A stretch of 64,000 nucleotides of DNA from Burkholderia pyrrocinia (GCF_022809715.1 NZ_CP094459.1:1550001-1614000); one strand, 5' to 3'. Shown: positions 46,869-59,131, counted from the first letter of the stretch. The notes: a model not told the origin generated them from the letters alone. A program made the numbers and translations.

Positions 46869-47841
46869 CGCGGCATTGCTCGCGCTGATGTTCGCGCTGA
46901 TTTGCGCGGCGGCGGGGCTGCTGCTTTGGCGCGGAAGCCATGTGCGGGAAGGGCGTGTGCATACACAGCGATTCTTCGACAGCCGGATCGGGCCGGGAGG
47001 GCGCGCTGCGCAGCCGGCCGACGATGCGCGTCGCGGGCGGGGCGCGGCGGTCGCCACAACGAACGCACAGGAACCCGAAAGCGGGTTCGCTCGCTGGCGA
47101 GCGTCAATGCTCGACGCATGGGTGGCGCTGTCCGACCGGGCGGGTCTCGACGAGGTGCGCGTCGGCCTGGTACTTGTACTCGCGGTCATCGCGTTGCTTG
47201 CGCTGTGGGCATGGGTGGTTGGCAGTCTGATCGCGGCAGTGGCCGCACTCGTCGCGGGCGCGGCGCTCGTCGCACTGTGGCTCGCGTCCCGCATTGGTCG
47301 ACGTCGCCTGAAGATCGTTCGGCAATTGCCATCGTTTCTCGACGGGATCGTGCGTCTTGTTACGCTCGGCAACAGCGTGCCAGCCGCGTTCCAGGCCGCT
47401 CTGCTGACGACCGAGATGCCGCTTCGTCGCTGTCTTGACGATGTTTCGCGGATGTTGCGCACGGGCGCCGAGATCGATCGTGCGATGCTGCACATCGCGC
47501 GCATATATCGTATCCGCGAATTTGAACTGGTCGGCGCGGTGCTGCGTCTGTCGGTCCGATACGGCGGGCGCGCGGACGTGATGCTCGACCGGATGTCGAT
47601 CTTCATGCGCGATCTCGAGCAGGCGGAGCGCGAACTGTCGGCAATGTCGGCGGAAACACGGTTATCCGCGTGGATACTCGCGCTGCTGCCGATCGCCATC
47701 GGCAGCTTCGTCGTCGCAACGAGCCCGCGATACTTTACCGCGATGTGGAGCGACGACGCAGGGCGTCGGCTGATCTACCTTGCATTCGTACTGCAGGCGG
47801 CTGGTGGCTTCTGGCTGTACCGGCTTGCGCGGTTGAGGTGA
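46861..47841 (+). CDS. tadB: Pilus assembly inner-membrane protein TadB
   Basis: 326 residues. An N-terminal helix, a cytosolic linker, a pair of helices (about 98-140) and a T2SS-F domain (about 160-290) are present. The last has RRLKIVRQLPSFLDGIVRLVTLGNSVPAAFQAAL and IRMLRTGAEI-like SRMLRTGAEIDRAMLHIA. Two C-terminal helices end the protein. It is a GspF-like platform protein working with TadC and the ATPase. ATG 46861 lies within the cpaF end. Confidence 0.92.
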   Translation: MSSAALLALMFALICAAAGLLLWRGSHVREGRVHTQRFFDSRIGPGGRAAQPADDARRGRGAAVATTNAQEPESGFARWRASMLDAWVALSDRAGLDEVRVGLVLVLAVIALLALWAWVVGSLIAAVAALVAGAALVALWLASRIGRRRLKIVRQLPSFLDGIVRLVTLGNSVPAAFQAALLTTEMPLRRCLDDVSRMLRTGAEIDRAMLHIARIYRIREFELVGAVLRLSVRYGGRADVMLDRMSIFMRDLEQAERELSAMSAETRLSAWILALLPIAIGSFVVATSPRYFTAMWSDDAGRRLIYLAFVLQAAGGFWLYRLARLR

Positions 47842-47845
47842 CGGG

Positions 47846-48844
47846 ATGGAGGCAAATCGTGTGGGCGCGCTTGCGCTCGTGCTTGGAGCGATCGGCATGC
47901 TGCTGCTCGCTGCGCTTGCGATCGTTCGCGTGACGCTGCAGCAGCGTGCCGAGCGCACGCTGCTGAAGGCGCTCGATCGCCGCACGGCTGCGGTTGAAGC
48001 GGCCGCGGCGCGCGGGGGGGCGGCCGAACCCAGGCGTGAAGTCGCCGTGCCGCCTGCGACGCGTACGCGTTTTGCGAGGTTGCGAGAGTGTCTCGAGGAC
48101 GCCGGGATGCGATGGCTCGACACTGGCGTCGGCCGCTATCTGTTTGCCGACGAGGATCGCCAAATGCTGGAACAGTGCGGCTTCGTCGAAGCTCGGGCGC
48201 GTGGCCTGTTTCTCAGTGCGCGAATCGCATTCGCGGTCGGGCTGCCGGTGTTCGTCGGGGGACTTCTCGTCGGTCGGGCCTCGGGATCACGCTGGCTGCT
48301 GTCGACCTGCGTCGCGTTTGTAATCGGATTTATGTTGCCGAAGATCTACGTGCGCCGACGAGCAGCGGAGCGCCGGCAAGGTGTTTCGGCCGAATTGCCG
48401 CTCCTTGTCGACATGCTGAGATTGCTGCAGGGCGTCGGCCTGTCGTTGGATCAGAGCATCCAGGTCATCACGCACGATTTTCAGACGATGCTGCCGGTAC
48501 TGTCGTGGGAGCTTGGCGTCGCACAGCGGCAGTTTGCGGCCGGGCGTACCCGTGAACAGTCGTTGCAGCGGCTCACGAACAGTTTCGACAACGAGGATCT
48601 GCGCGCGGTCGTGCGCTTGCTGATTCAGGTCGACAAGCACGGTGGCGCGGTACAGGAGCCGCTGAAGCAGTTCGGCGACCGGCTACGCGAAGGGCGGCGA
48701 GCATTGTTGCGTGAGCGGATCGGTCGCCTGACGGTAAAGATGACTGGCGTGATGATCGTCACATTGCTGCCCGCGTTGCTGATCGTCACCGCGGGGCCGG
48801 GGATCATGACCGTGCTGTCCGCGCTTGCCGCGTTCCAGCGTTGA
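47846..48844 (+). CDS. tadC: Pilus assembly inner-membrane protein TadC
   Basis: 332 residues, the second GspF-like platform protein. An N-terminal helix (LALVLGAIGMLLLAALAIV), a central helix pair (about 125-165) and a T2SS-F domain follow. The domain has AELPLLVDMLRLLQGVGLSLDQSIQVI and LRAVVRLLIQVDKHGGAVQEPLKQFGDRLREGRR. A last helix completes it. It starts 4 bases after the tadB stop with GGGATG context. Confidence 0.92.
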   Translation: MEANRVGALALVLGAIGMLLLAALAIVRVTLQQRAERTLLKALDRRTAAVEAAAARGGAAEPRREVAVPPATRTRFARLRECLEDAGMRWLDTGVGRYLFADEDRQMLEQCGFVEARARGLFLSARIAFAVGLPVFVGGLLVGRASGSRWLLSTCVAFVIGFMLPKIYVRRRAAERRQGVSAELPLLVDMLRLLQGVGLSLDQSIQVITHDFQTMLPVLSWELGVAQRQFAAGRTREQSLQRLTNSFDNEDLRAVVRLLIQVDKHGGAVQEPLKQFGDRLREGRRALLRERIGRLTVKMTGVMIVTLLPALLIVTAGPGIMTVLSALAAFQR

Positions 48845-48873
48845 CGCGGTATGAAGGGAAGGAGCAACACGAG

Positions 48874-49701
48874 ATGAATCGATTTGGAAGGATCCGCGCG
48901 ATCGCAGGTTGGGCGGCGCTTGCGCTGCTTGCCAGCGGGTGTTCGCTGTTCAAGGAGTCTGGTTACGGAATCGGGGCGCAGGCCGAACGTGGCGCGCTGA
49001 TGCAGGCAGCCGCCGACAAGAATGCCCCGCCGGATACGCCGGGCATGTATCTCGGGCTGATCGAGCGGATGCAAGGTCAGGGGCTCTATTTCGCATCACT
49101 TGCGCATATCGATCAGTACGAGAAGCAATATGGCATCTCGCCGGACACGATCCTGCTTCGTGCGGATGCATTGCGAGCGACTGGTCAGTACGACGCCGGA
49201 ATAGCCGCATACACGAAGCTGTTGACGACGCCGCTTGCCGCGCGCGGATATCGCGGGCTCGGCCTGATCGCAGGCGTGCAAGGAGACTTCGCGCTTGCCG
49301 CGCAGCAACTCGATCAGGCATGCGCACTTGCACCGACCGATGCGGCGACGCTGTCCGATCTCGCGTATGCGCGGATGCGCGACGGTGACCTGCAGGCCGG
49401 GCGCGTGCCGCTGCTGAAGGCGGCCGAACTCGATCAGAAGAGCCCAAAAATCCTCAGCAATCTGGCGCTGTACCTGCTTGCAAGCGGCCGTGCGAAGGAC
49501 GCGCGTCGGCTGATGGATCAGCAAAAACTATCGCCCGCGGTGCGAAACGAGATTCGCGACGATGCGGCGAAAATTGCCGCTGCGGCGCGCGCGAAGCAAC
49601 TTGCAGCCATGCGAGCGCCGCACGGCACATCAGCACAGCCGGTCGCAAGCAGCGACGGATTGGATCTTTCCGTGCCGCTGCTACAGCGTTTTGCGCGATA
49701 A
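48874..49701 (+). CDS. tadD: Tad pilus lipoprotein TadD (TPR)
   Basis: 275 residues. The signal has lipobox LLASGC. Tetratricopeptide-like repeats cover about residues 65-200 (YDAGIAAYTKLLTTPLAARGYRGLGLIAGVQGDFALAAQQLDQACALAP). In the family it serves as pilotin for secretin assembly. AAGGAG lies 10 bases before ATG 48874, which also starts the signal peptide. Earlier in-frame codons would precede it with charged residues. Confidence 0.9.
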   Translation: MNRFGRIRAIAGWAALALLASGCSLFKESGYGIGAQAERGALMQAAADKNAPPDTPGMYLGLIERMQGQGLYFASLAHIDQYEKQYGISPDTILLRADALRATGQYDAGIAAYTKLLTTPLAARGYRGLGLIAGVQGDFALAAQQLDQACALAPTDAATLSDLAYARMRDGDLQAGRVPLLKAAELDQKSPKILSNLALYLLASGRAKDARRLMDQQKLSPAVRNEIRDDAAKIAAAARAKQLAAMRAPHGTSAQPVASSDGLDLSVPLLQRFAR

Positions 49702-49724
49702 CGAAGATATTCATGGAGGCCATC

Positions 49725-50048
49725 ATGTTTCACCTTTCATCGATTCGCATGAGCGCGGCGTGCGTAGCGCTCGCGAGTTCGCTTTGTGCGGGGGGCGTTT
49801 ATGCGCAAAGCGGTGCACCGGCGTCCGAGATCGACCATTCGACGAATGCATGGTTCGATCTGCAGCGCTCGAATCGCGCGGCCGGCGCACCTCAGCCGAT
49901 TGATGGTGCTGCTGGAACGTATGCGTACCAGCGCTATCTCGACACGTTCAAGACGCCGATTCCGACGTGGTTCGGTACGATGTCGACGACGAGCGGCGGC
50001 AGCGGCAGCGGTAGTGGCGGTCCGGCCGGCGGCGAACTCGCACACTGA
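49725..50048 (+). CDS. DUF3613 small exported protein of the Tad locus
   Basis: 107 residues. The signal peptide MFHLSSIRMSAACVALASSL ends at VYA|QSG. The DUF3613 core follows (STNAWFDLQRSNRAAGAPQPIDGAAGTYAYQRYLDTFKTPIPTWF in pieces), and a Gly/Ser tail ends it. The family is found almost only in tad clusters of beta- and gammaproteobacteria; its role is not known. GGAGG 5 bases before ATG 49725 decides the start over 49713. Confidence 0.8.
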   Translation: MFHLSSIRMSAACVALASSLCAGGVYAQSGAPASEIDHSTNAWFDLQRSNRAAGAPQPIDGAAGTYAYQRYLDTFKTPIPTWFGTMSTTSGGSGSGSGGPAGGELAH

Positions 50049-50060
50049 CGGAGCGGGATA

Positions 50061-53269
<3,209 letters not shown>

Positions 53270-53325
53270 TTAATGAGATAAAATCGCGCTGGATTACAAC
53301 GACTCGGGCGGGGAATAAAAACTTC

Positions 53326-54033
53326 ATGAGCCATATGACGGGGTTGGGGCGGGCGTGTGTGTTGTTCGCCATGGTGGGGGGCATGCAGGGCGCTTACGCG
53401 CAGGGGCTGGCAGGCAGCGATTCGCCGGCGGTGCAGCAGGCGTCGGCGCCGGTGGCAGCGATTCCGGTGATCGATTCGCAGGTCCAGACGTCGGTGCAGC
53501 CGCAGGCGGGCGAGACGACGGGGCCGAGCACGGTCGACGACCTGCAGCGCCAGATTCAGGCGCACACGCTGACGGAAATGCGCACGAGCTACAACGGCAG
53601 CTACGGTGCGAGCCTGCTGTTCAACGTGAAGGACGGAGCGTACTTCGTCGCGCTGTTCCAGCAGAAGGCGTTCTGGCGCGTGATCAAGACTCACGACGAA
53701 ACGCGCGCGGAAGCGATCTATCGCGATTTCTCGCATCAGGCGGAGCGGCTGGCCGTCAACGAACTGCGAGCGACGAAGCTGGAGTCGCAGAAGGCGCAAA
53801 TGGACAAGCAGATCGAAGTCACGCAGGACCGTGCGCGGCGTCTGCAGGCCGATATCTCGATTGCACGCCAGCAGCAGGCAGCGGTCGCGGATCGCCAGAA
53901 GAGCGTACGCAGCGAGACGGTCGCGTTGCAGGCGCAGCAGGCCGAACTCCAGTCGCAACTGCGCGCGTTGCAGCAGCAGGTGCGTTCGCTGCAGCGCGAG
54001 GCCGACGCGGGCCTGCCGAGGACGGCACGCTGA
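53326..54033 (+). CDS. DUF2968 exported coiled-coil protein
   Basis: 235 residues. The signal peptide ends at GAYA|QGL. A Pro/Ala linker and the DUF2968 core follow (TEMRTSYNGSYGASLLFNVKDGAYFVALFQQKAFWRVIKT in pieces). A long coiled coil rich in Gln, Arg and Ala comes last (about 135-230). It is periplasmic or envelope-bound; its function is unknown. It follows the sigma-54 activator by 56 bases and shares a terminator with the opposite hfq2 gene. Confidence 0.8.
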   Translation: MSHMTGLGRACVLFAMVGGMQGAYAQGLAGSDSPAVQQASAPVAAIPVIDSQVQTSVQPQAGETTGPSTVDDLQRQIQAHTLTEMRTSYNGSYGASLLFNVKDGAYFVALFQQKAFWRVIKTHDETRAEAIYRDFSHQAERLAVNELRATKLESQKAQMDKQIEVTQDRARRLQADISIARQQQAAVADRQKSVRSETVALQAQQAELQSQLRALQQQVRSLQREADAGLPRTAR

Positions 54034-54078
54034 ACCGAGAGTGGCGGTGCGGCGACTTGCCGCGCCGGCCGCACAAGA

Positions 54079-54113
54079 GAAAAGGGCAAGCCCGTTGGCT
54101 TGCCCTTTTGTTT
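54079..54113. terminator. Terminator between DUF2968 gene and hfq2
   Basis: AAAAGGGCAAGCC-CGTT-GGCTTGCCCTTTTGTTTT: a perfect stem with A and T runs, usable from both sides. Confidence 0.92.
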
Positions 54114-54694
54114 TACTGGCCGTCCGGCACGATTCGCCGGCGGCGGGTGACGATCACCGGCCCGTTGCCGCCGCGTGCATCCGACGGCGACGTGTTGCCG
54201 GATGCGTCACCGGTGTCGCGCGGCGCGCCGTAGCTTTCGCGCGGTTCGCGGGGTTCGCGCGGTGCGCCATAGCCTTCGCGCGGTTCACGCGAGCCGTAGC
54301 CTTCGCGAGGCTCGCGGGAGCCATAGCCTTCACGCGGTTCGCGGGAACCGTAGCCGCCGCCGTCGCCACGCGATTCGCGCGGGCCGCCGTGCGAGCCGTA
54401 CGGGCTGTGACCGCCGCCTTCACGGCCGCCGGGGCGCCCACCGGTGCGCGGGCCGCGGGGGCCGCCGCCGCCCGGGCGCGAGCCGCCCGTGTCGAGCTGG
54501 ATCGTGGAAATCGCGCGCTTGTAGATGCCTTGCAGACCCACGGGGGTGCGCAGCATCACCAGGTACTGGTCGAACGACTCGATACATCCCGTCAGACGAA
54601 TGCCGTTGACGAGATAGATTTCAACGCGCTTACGTTCCTTGCGCGCCGAATTGATGAAGTCGTTTTGCGGATGGGATTCTGCGGGATTGGCCAT
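54113..54694 (-). CDS. hfq2: Second RNA chaperone Hfq (Hfq2) with long Gly/Arg tail
   Basis: 193 residues. Residues 1-75 are a full Hfq Sm core: [26 protein letters not shown] (Sm1 with Gln replaced by Asn in QNDF/FIN context), [11 protein letters not shown], and the Sm2 motif YKRAISTI (the usual form is YKHAIST; here His is Arg). The remaining 115 residues are Gly/Arg/Glu-rich with 9-residue repeats [10 protein letters not shown]. cepacia complex species carry two Hfq genes, and this size and tail fit the second one. Start [10 protein letters not shown] at 54694. Confidence 0.92.
   Translation of the reverse strand: MANPAESHPQNDFINSARKERKRVEIYLVNGIRLTGCIESFDQYLVMLRTPVGLQGIYKRAISTIQLDTGGSRPGGGGPRGPRTGGRPGGREGGGHSPYGSHGGPRESRGDGGGYGSREPREGYGSREPREGYGSREPREGYGAPREPREPRESYGAPRDTGDASGNTSPSDARGGNGPVIVTRRRRIVPDGQ
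54230..54360 (-). repeat. 27-bp coding repeats in the Hfq2 tail
   Basis: Three close copies plus partial ones of a unit encoding YGSREPREG or YGAPREPRE. Copy number could change by slippage. Confidence 0.75.
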
Positions 54695-54880
54695 TGAGGT
54701 GCGGCAGGAGCCTGCGTCAGAGAATATGTTGTGCGTGTGTGGCGTGTTGGTCCACAAGGCGTTTGGCGGAATTCTACCCTGTTCGATAGGGAAGCGCGCA
54801 GTCGTGATTGTGTCGAACCGTAACCCACTATAGACGTTCCGACGCATTTTCGCGATTCGGCCGAACGGCCAAAGCCGTTT

Positions 54881-54897
54881 CGTTACGTCGCGTTACG
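54881..54897. promoter_or_regulatory. Third CGTTACG box pair
   Basis: CGTTACGTCGCGTTACG: two CGTTACG words in direct orientation 10 bases apart, one helical turn. It lies about 90 bases before the PXPV gene and 190 before hfq2. No sigma-54 promoter is seen beside it. Confidence 0.4.
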
Positions 54898-54987
54898 ACT
54901 CTCGCAGCGCCGTATCACCTCGGTGCGCGCGCTGTGCCTACATTACTCGCGCGAGCCGGATGGGCCGGCATATCAGGGATCCAGAAC

Positions 54988-55272
54988 ATGAACAAGAGGC
55001 GATGGGCAGGGTGGGTCGGCGGCGTGGCGTTGCTGGCTTCCGGCAGTGCAATGGCGGGGCATGTCGACCTGTCGGTCGGCATCGGCGTACCGGTCGCGCC
55101 GGTCTATGTCGAGCCGGCACCGGTCTATGTGGCGCCGCAGCCCGCGGTGGTCGCCTATCCGGGCTACGGATACGGCTATTACGGCGATGACGACGACGAT
55201 CGCTACCGCAAGTGGCGCAAGCACTATTACAAGCATTGGCGCAAGCACCACGGCGACGACGATGACGATTGA
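54988..55272 (+). CDS. PXPV-repeat exported small protein
   Basis: 94 residues. A signal peptide ends at SAMA|GHVD. The PXPV-type repeats GVPVAPVYVEPAPVYVAPQPAV follow, then a Tyr/Gly turn. The strongly charged tail has DDDDDRYRKWRKHYYKHWRKHH and ends in Asp residues. It is typical of the family of short envelope proteins common in Burkholderia; their function is unknown. The alternating acidic and His/Lys tail could bind metal or nucleic acid. Confidence 0.8.
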   Translation: MNKRRWAGWVGGVALLASGSAMAGHVDLSVGIGVPVAPVYVEPAPVYVAPQPAVVAYPGYGYGYYGDDDDDRYRKWRKHYYKHWRKHHGDDDDD

Positions 55273-55299
55273 ACCCGAGGTCGGCCCCGCCGGCGCGCA

Positions 55300-56217
55300 T
55301 CAGAACGCGTAGTCGGGGTTTTTCGGGTCGAATGCGGTGTCGTCGAGCGTCGCCGGCGCGATTTTCTCGATGATGATCCGCTCGAAGATCTTGCCGTCGT
55401 TGTCGTAGGACTCGACGGTCCGGAAATAGGGCGCGTGCAGGTCGAGCCCGAGGACTTCCTTCTTCGCGTAGAACTGCGGTCGGCCGGTCGGCGTTTCGTA
55501 GGTGAGCGCGACGACGCGCACGCCGCCGATCGTTTTGGCCTCCACCCGGGTCGGCCGCTGCACGCCGGCTTCCTGGTATTTCTTCCCTTCGGTCAGGTAC
55601 AGGTTCGTGATGAACTCGGTGCCGAGATCCTTCACCTGGTGATTCGACTGGGCGCGCGCGAGCGCGCCGTCGAGCGCCGTCCACAACGGAATCTTGCCGA
55701 GCAGGCCGCCGAGATGGCCGTACATCTCGTCCTTGCGCTGCGTCGTGTCGTAGATCGTTTCCTGTCCGGCATGCGCGCCGCCCGGCAGCCATTTCGCATA
55801 CACCCGCAGCGGCTCGCGGGTGGTTTTCACGAGCATGCGGTCGGGCGTGTCGGACCATTTCCCGCTGATGCGCTCCTGACGCACCATCGTGAACTGGTAC
55901 GACGGATAGCCGTTGGGGCCATTACGGATATAGAGCGGCACGGCGAGCGGGTCGAGCGCCTTGAAGAGCGTCGTGAGCGTCGCGTCGTCCAGCTGCGCGA
56001 GCGTGCCGCGCTGCGCGGCCGTGCGCAGCCAGCGCGCCTGTTGCGCGACCGGGTCGCGCGTGATTTTCGCCAGGTCCGCCGGCAGCGCGACCTCCTGTGC
56101 CGCGCTCGCGGCGTCGGCCGCTTCCTGCGCATGCAGTCCCGGCCGAGCGAGCGACAGCATGCACGCGACCGCCGCGGCGGCAGCGTGCCACGCGCTGCGC
56201 TTCTTTCCTGCGTTCAT
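55300..56217 (-). CDS. DUF1571 exported protein
   Basis: 305 residues with a signal peptide (MNAGKKRSAWHAAAAAVACM, ending at GLHA|QEAA). The DUF1571 domain follows, about residues 90-300: YQFTMVRQERISGKWSDTPDRMLVKTTREPLRVYAKWLPGG in pieces, and the C-terminal FDPKNPDYAF end. It is a LolA-like periplasmic domain and may handle lipid. It is 29 bases downstream of fadD on the same strand, so a link to lipid metabolism is plausible. GGGAG precedes ATG 56217 by 9 bases, preferred over 56226. Confidence 0.8.
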   Translation of the reverse strand: MNAGKKRSAWHAAAAAVACMLSLARPGLHAQEAADAASAAQEVALPADLAKITRDPVAQQARWLRTAAQRGTLAQLDDATLTTLFKALDPLAVPLYIRNGPNGYPSYQFTMVRQERISGKWSDTPDRMLVKTTREPLRVYAKWLPGGAHAGQETIYDTTQRKDEMYGHLGGLLGKIPLWTALDGALARAQSNHQVKDLGTEFITNLYLTEGKKYQEAGVQRPTRVEAKTIGGVRVVALTYETPTGRPQFYAKKEVLGLDLHAPYFRTVESYDNDGKIFERIIIEKIAPATLDDTAFDPKNPDYAF

Positions 56218-56246
56218 CGACAGCATCTCCCGGAGCGATGGATCGT

Positions 56247-58001
56247 TCAGTCTTGCTTCGCGGTCTTGATCCTGGCGAGTTCCTCGTCGCGCAGCGCGCG
56301 GCGCAGGATCTTGCCGACGTTCGTCTGCGGCAGTGCGTCGCGGAACTCGACGAATTTCGGCATCTTGTAGCCGGTCAGGTTCTTGCGGCAGTGCGCGAGC
56401 ACGTCGTCGACGGTGAGCGACGGGTCGCGGCGCACGACGAACACCTTGATCCGTTCGCCCTGCACCTCGTCGGGAATGCCGATCGCGGCGGCCTCGCTGA
56501 TGCCCGGATGCATCACGAGCACTTCCTCGATCTCGTTCGGATACACGTTGAAGCCCGACACGAGGATCATGTCCTTCTTGCGGTCGATGAGGCGGATGAA
56601 GCCGCGTTCGTCCATCACGCCGATGTCGCCGGTGCCGAGCCAGCCGTCGGCGTCGATCGCCTTGGCCGTCTCGTCTGGGCGCTGCCAGTAGCCGCGCATC
56701 ACCTGCGGACCGTGCACGCACAGCTCGCCCGGCTCGCCGATCGCGGCCCAGGTACCGTCCTCGCGGCGAAAGCGCACGACGGTGGACGGCGCGGGCAGGC
56801 CGATCGAACCGCTGAACGAGGCCATGTCGTTCAGGTCGACGGGATTCATCGTGACGATCGGCGAGCATTCGGTAAGCCCGTAGCCTTCGACCACCGGTCG
56901 GCCCGTCACCTGCTGGAAGCGCTCCGCGACCGCACGCTGCATCGCCATCCCGCCCGCCATCGCGAGCTTGAGCTTCGAGAAGTCGCGCTTGCGGAATTCC
57001 TCGTTGTCGAGGAACGCGTTGTACAGCGTGTTGATGCCGGTGATCCCCGTGAACGTTTCGTTGCGGATGATCTTCATCACCATCTTCATGTCGCGCGGGT
57101 TCGCGATCAGGATGTTGCGCCCGCCGAGCCCCATGAAGATGAACGCATTCACCGTCAGCGAATAGATGTGATAGAGCGGCAGCGGCGTGAGCACGGTTTC
57201 GACGTCGCCCGAGACCTGGTCGGCGATCCATGCCTTCGCCTGCAGCAGGTTCGCGATCAGGTTGCCGTGCGTGAGCATCGCGCCTTTCGCGACGCCGGTC
57301 GTGCCGCCCGTGTATTGCAGGAACGCGAGGTCGTCGCGCGTGATCTGCACCGGCTGCGGTTTGCCGCGCGCGCCGAGCGCAAGTGCGGAGCGCAGCCGGA
57401 TCGCCTGCGGCAGGTGGTAGGCCGGCACGAGCTTCTTCACGTGCTTCAGCACGAAATTGATCAGGCGTCCTTTCGCATTGAAGCCGTCGGCGAGCAGGTC
57501 GCCGAGCGCGGTGACGACGATGTTCTTCACCTGCGTTTCCGGCAGCGCCTCCTGCAGCGTGCTCGCGAAGTTCTCGAACACGACGATCGTCTGCGCACCG
57601 CTGTCCTTCAACTGGTGCGCGAGTTCGCGCGCGGTGTAGAGCGGGTTCACGTTGACGACGATCGCGCCGGCCTTCAGCGTGCCGAACAGCGCGACCGGAT
57701 ACTGGAACGTATTCGGCAGCATGATCGCGACGCGGTCGCCGGGCTTCACGCCGAGGCTTTGCAGATACGACGCGAACGCGTCGACTTTCTGCGCGAGCGT
57801 GCGATAGGTCATCGATGCGCCTGCGCTCACGTAGGCGACGCGCTCGGCGAAGCGTGTCGTGCATTCGTCGAAGAACTGCACGAGCGATGCGTATTGAGTG
57901 ACGTCGATTTCGTGCGGTACGCCGGGCGGGTACGACGCGTACCAGATACCGTCGGTGTTCGGCGGAACCTGGGCCGCTGCGGTTGCTGCGGAAGATGACA
58001 T
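56247..58001 (-). CDS. fadD: Long-chain fatty acid-CoA ligase FadD
   Basis: 584-residue ANL-superfamily enzyme that activates long-chain fatty acids for beta-oxidation. It has the P-loop LQYTGGTTGVAKGAMLTH, the A5 motif GYGLTECSPIV, and the A7/A8 hinge WLGTGDIGVMDERGFIRLIDRKKDMILVSGFNVYP (in pieces). The catalytic Lys is in the C-terminal QTNVGKILRRALRDEE. GGAGA lies 8 bases before ATG 58001. Upstream on the same strand, a PsrA-like TetR regulator probably controls it. Confidence 0.93.
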   Translation of the reverse strand: MSSSAATAAAQVPPNTDGIWYASYPPGVPHEIDVTQYASLVQFFDECTTRFAERVAYVSAGASMTYRTLAQKVDAFASYLQSLGVKPGDRVAIMLPNTFQYPVALFGTLKAGAIVVNVNPLYTARELAHQLKDSGAQTIVVFENFASTLQEALPETQVKNIVVTALGDLLADGFNAKGRLINFVLKHVKKLVPAYHLPQAIRLRSALALGARGKPQPVQITRDDLAFLQYTGGTTGVAKGAMLTHGNLIANLLQAKAWIADQVSGDVETVLTPLPLYHIYSLTVNAFIFMGLGGRNILIANPRDMKMVMKIIRNETFTGITGINTLYNAFLDNEEFRKRDFSKLKLAMAGGMAMQRAVAERFQQVTGRPVVEGYGLTECSPIVTMNPVDLNDMASFSGSIGLPAPSTVVRFRREDGTWAAIGEPGELCVHGPQVMRGYWQRPDETAKAIDADGWLGTGDIGVMDERGFIRLIDRKKDMILVSGFNVYPNEIEEVLVMHPGISEAAAIGIPDEVQGERIKVFVVRRDPSLTVDDVLAHCRKNLTGYKMPKFVEFRDALPQTNVGKILRRALRDEELARIKTAKQD

Positions 58002-58158
58002 GACGTGTCTCCGGTCTTTGCTTTCGGCGCGGGCAGGCGCTTCGATGCCTGCCCGTGCCCCATGCTTCACGGGCGATCAACACGGGCGCCTCGATGCGCC
58101 GCATGACCCCGCGTATCAATCAAATCGTGAACAGGAAGTCGCGTGTGGCCCCGCGCGC

Positions 58159-58977
58159 TCAGTTCGCGGAATGCAGCGTCGCCGTATCGGCGGCTGCCGC
58201 ACTCGACGGCAGCCCGAACGCTTCGCTCGCTCCCGCGTCGTCGAGTACCGCCGCGAAGATCGACAGTTGGGCACTGTCGGGCATCGGTGCCTTCAGCGCG
58301 GCGACGATCAGCGACGACAGCCGCGCGATCATCTGCACGTCGTTCATCGTGCGGCCTTGCGAGAACTCGTCGATCAGGCTTTCCGTCTCGGCACCCGCGA
58401 GCGCGCCGGACAGCGCGCCGATCGCGAAGTGCAACCGCCAGCCGAGCTCCGTGCGCGGCAGGTGCGGCAACGCGCGCTGGAAGGCGTCGAAGAAGCGGCC
58501 CGCGACGCTCGCGTAGTGCGCGGTCAGGAAGTTGCGCACGAACGGCGACGGATCGGTGTACGCGCGGCCGATCAGCCGGAGGAACCCGGGCCCGCCGCGT
58601 TCCGGGTTGCGCGACGCCTTCAGCGCGGGAATGAACATCGCGCCGAGCACGTGCTCGCAGGTGATGTGCGAGCCGAGCTGCGCATCGAAGCGGTCGAGGA
58701 TGCCGAGGCGTTCCTGGTTGAGCTGATCGAGCCGGCGCGACAGCATCGCGTGGATCAACGCTTCCTTGCTGCCGAAGTGGTAGTTGACCGCCGCGAGGTT
58801 GACCGCCGCGCGCGACGTGATCTGCCGCATCGACATCGCCTCGAAGCCATGCTCGATGAACAGGTCCTCGGCCGCATCGAGGATGCGCGCCTTCGTCCCG
58901 CCGGTCTGCCGAGGGCCGGATGATCGCGCCCCGGACGGCCGTCCCGCGGATGGCCGCCCCTCCTGACTTACTGCCAT
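58159..58977 (-). CDS. TetR-family regulator, PsrA-like
   Basis: 272 residues. A basic N-terminal extension precedes the TetR helix-turn-helix (about 30-75, KARILDAAEDLFIEHGFEAMSMRQITSRAAVNLAAVNYHFGSKEALIHAM in pieces). A long C-terminal ligand domain follows, with GPGFLRLIGRAYTDPSPFVRNF. The close fit to PsrA-type regulators and the adjacent fadD point to acyl-CoA or fatty-acid sensing. A CAAAC-N4-GTTTT box lies in its own upstream region, suggesting self-repression. Confidence 0.88.
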   Translation of the reverse strand: MAVSQEGRPSAGRPSGARSSGPRQTGGTKARILDAAEDLFIEHGFEAMSMRQITSRAAVNLAAVNYHFGSKEALIHAMLSRRLDQLNQERLGILDRFDAQLGSHITCEHVLGAMFIPALKASRNPERGGPGFLRLIGRAYTDPSPFVRNFLTAHYASVAGRFFDAFQRALPHLPRTELGWRLHFAIGALSGALAGAETESLIDEFSQGRTMNDVQMIARLSSLIVAALKAPMPDSAQLSIFAAVLDDAGASEAFGLPSSAAAADTATLHSAN

Positions 58978-59033
58978 GTTCCGCCTCCCATGCCGGTCGC
59001 CCGGCCGCGAACAGGTGATTTGATTGTCTGATT

Positions 59034-59047
59034 CAAACAGTCGTTTT
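59034..59047. promoter_or_regulatory. PsrA-type operator
   Basis: CAAACAGTCGTTTT fits the fatty-acid regulator pattern (G/C)AAAC-N4-GTTT(G/C) except for the last base. It lies 57 bases before the TetR gene start, overlapping its likely promoter. Confidence 0.55.
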
Positions 59048-59131
59048 TATTAAGATAAAAAAACGCGGGCGGAGCGGGCAAGCGGGGAATCTGGACAAAT
59101 TCCTCTAGTTCGATGTGCAACTGCGGCAAGC

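Noticed and set aside
54898..54987. Sigma-54 promoter before the PXPV gene
   Set aside because: GG and GC pairs occur but never at the 12-base offset required; the minus strand towards hfq2 also lacks one.
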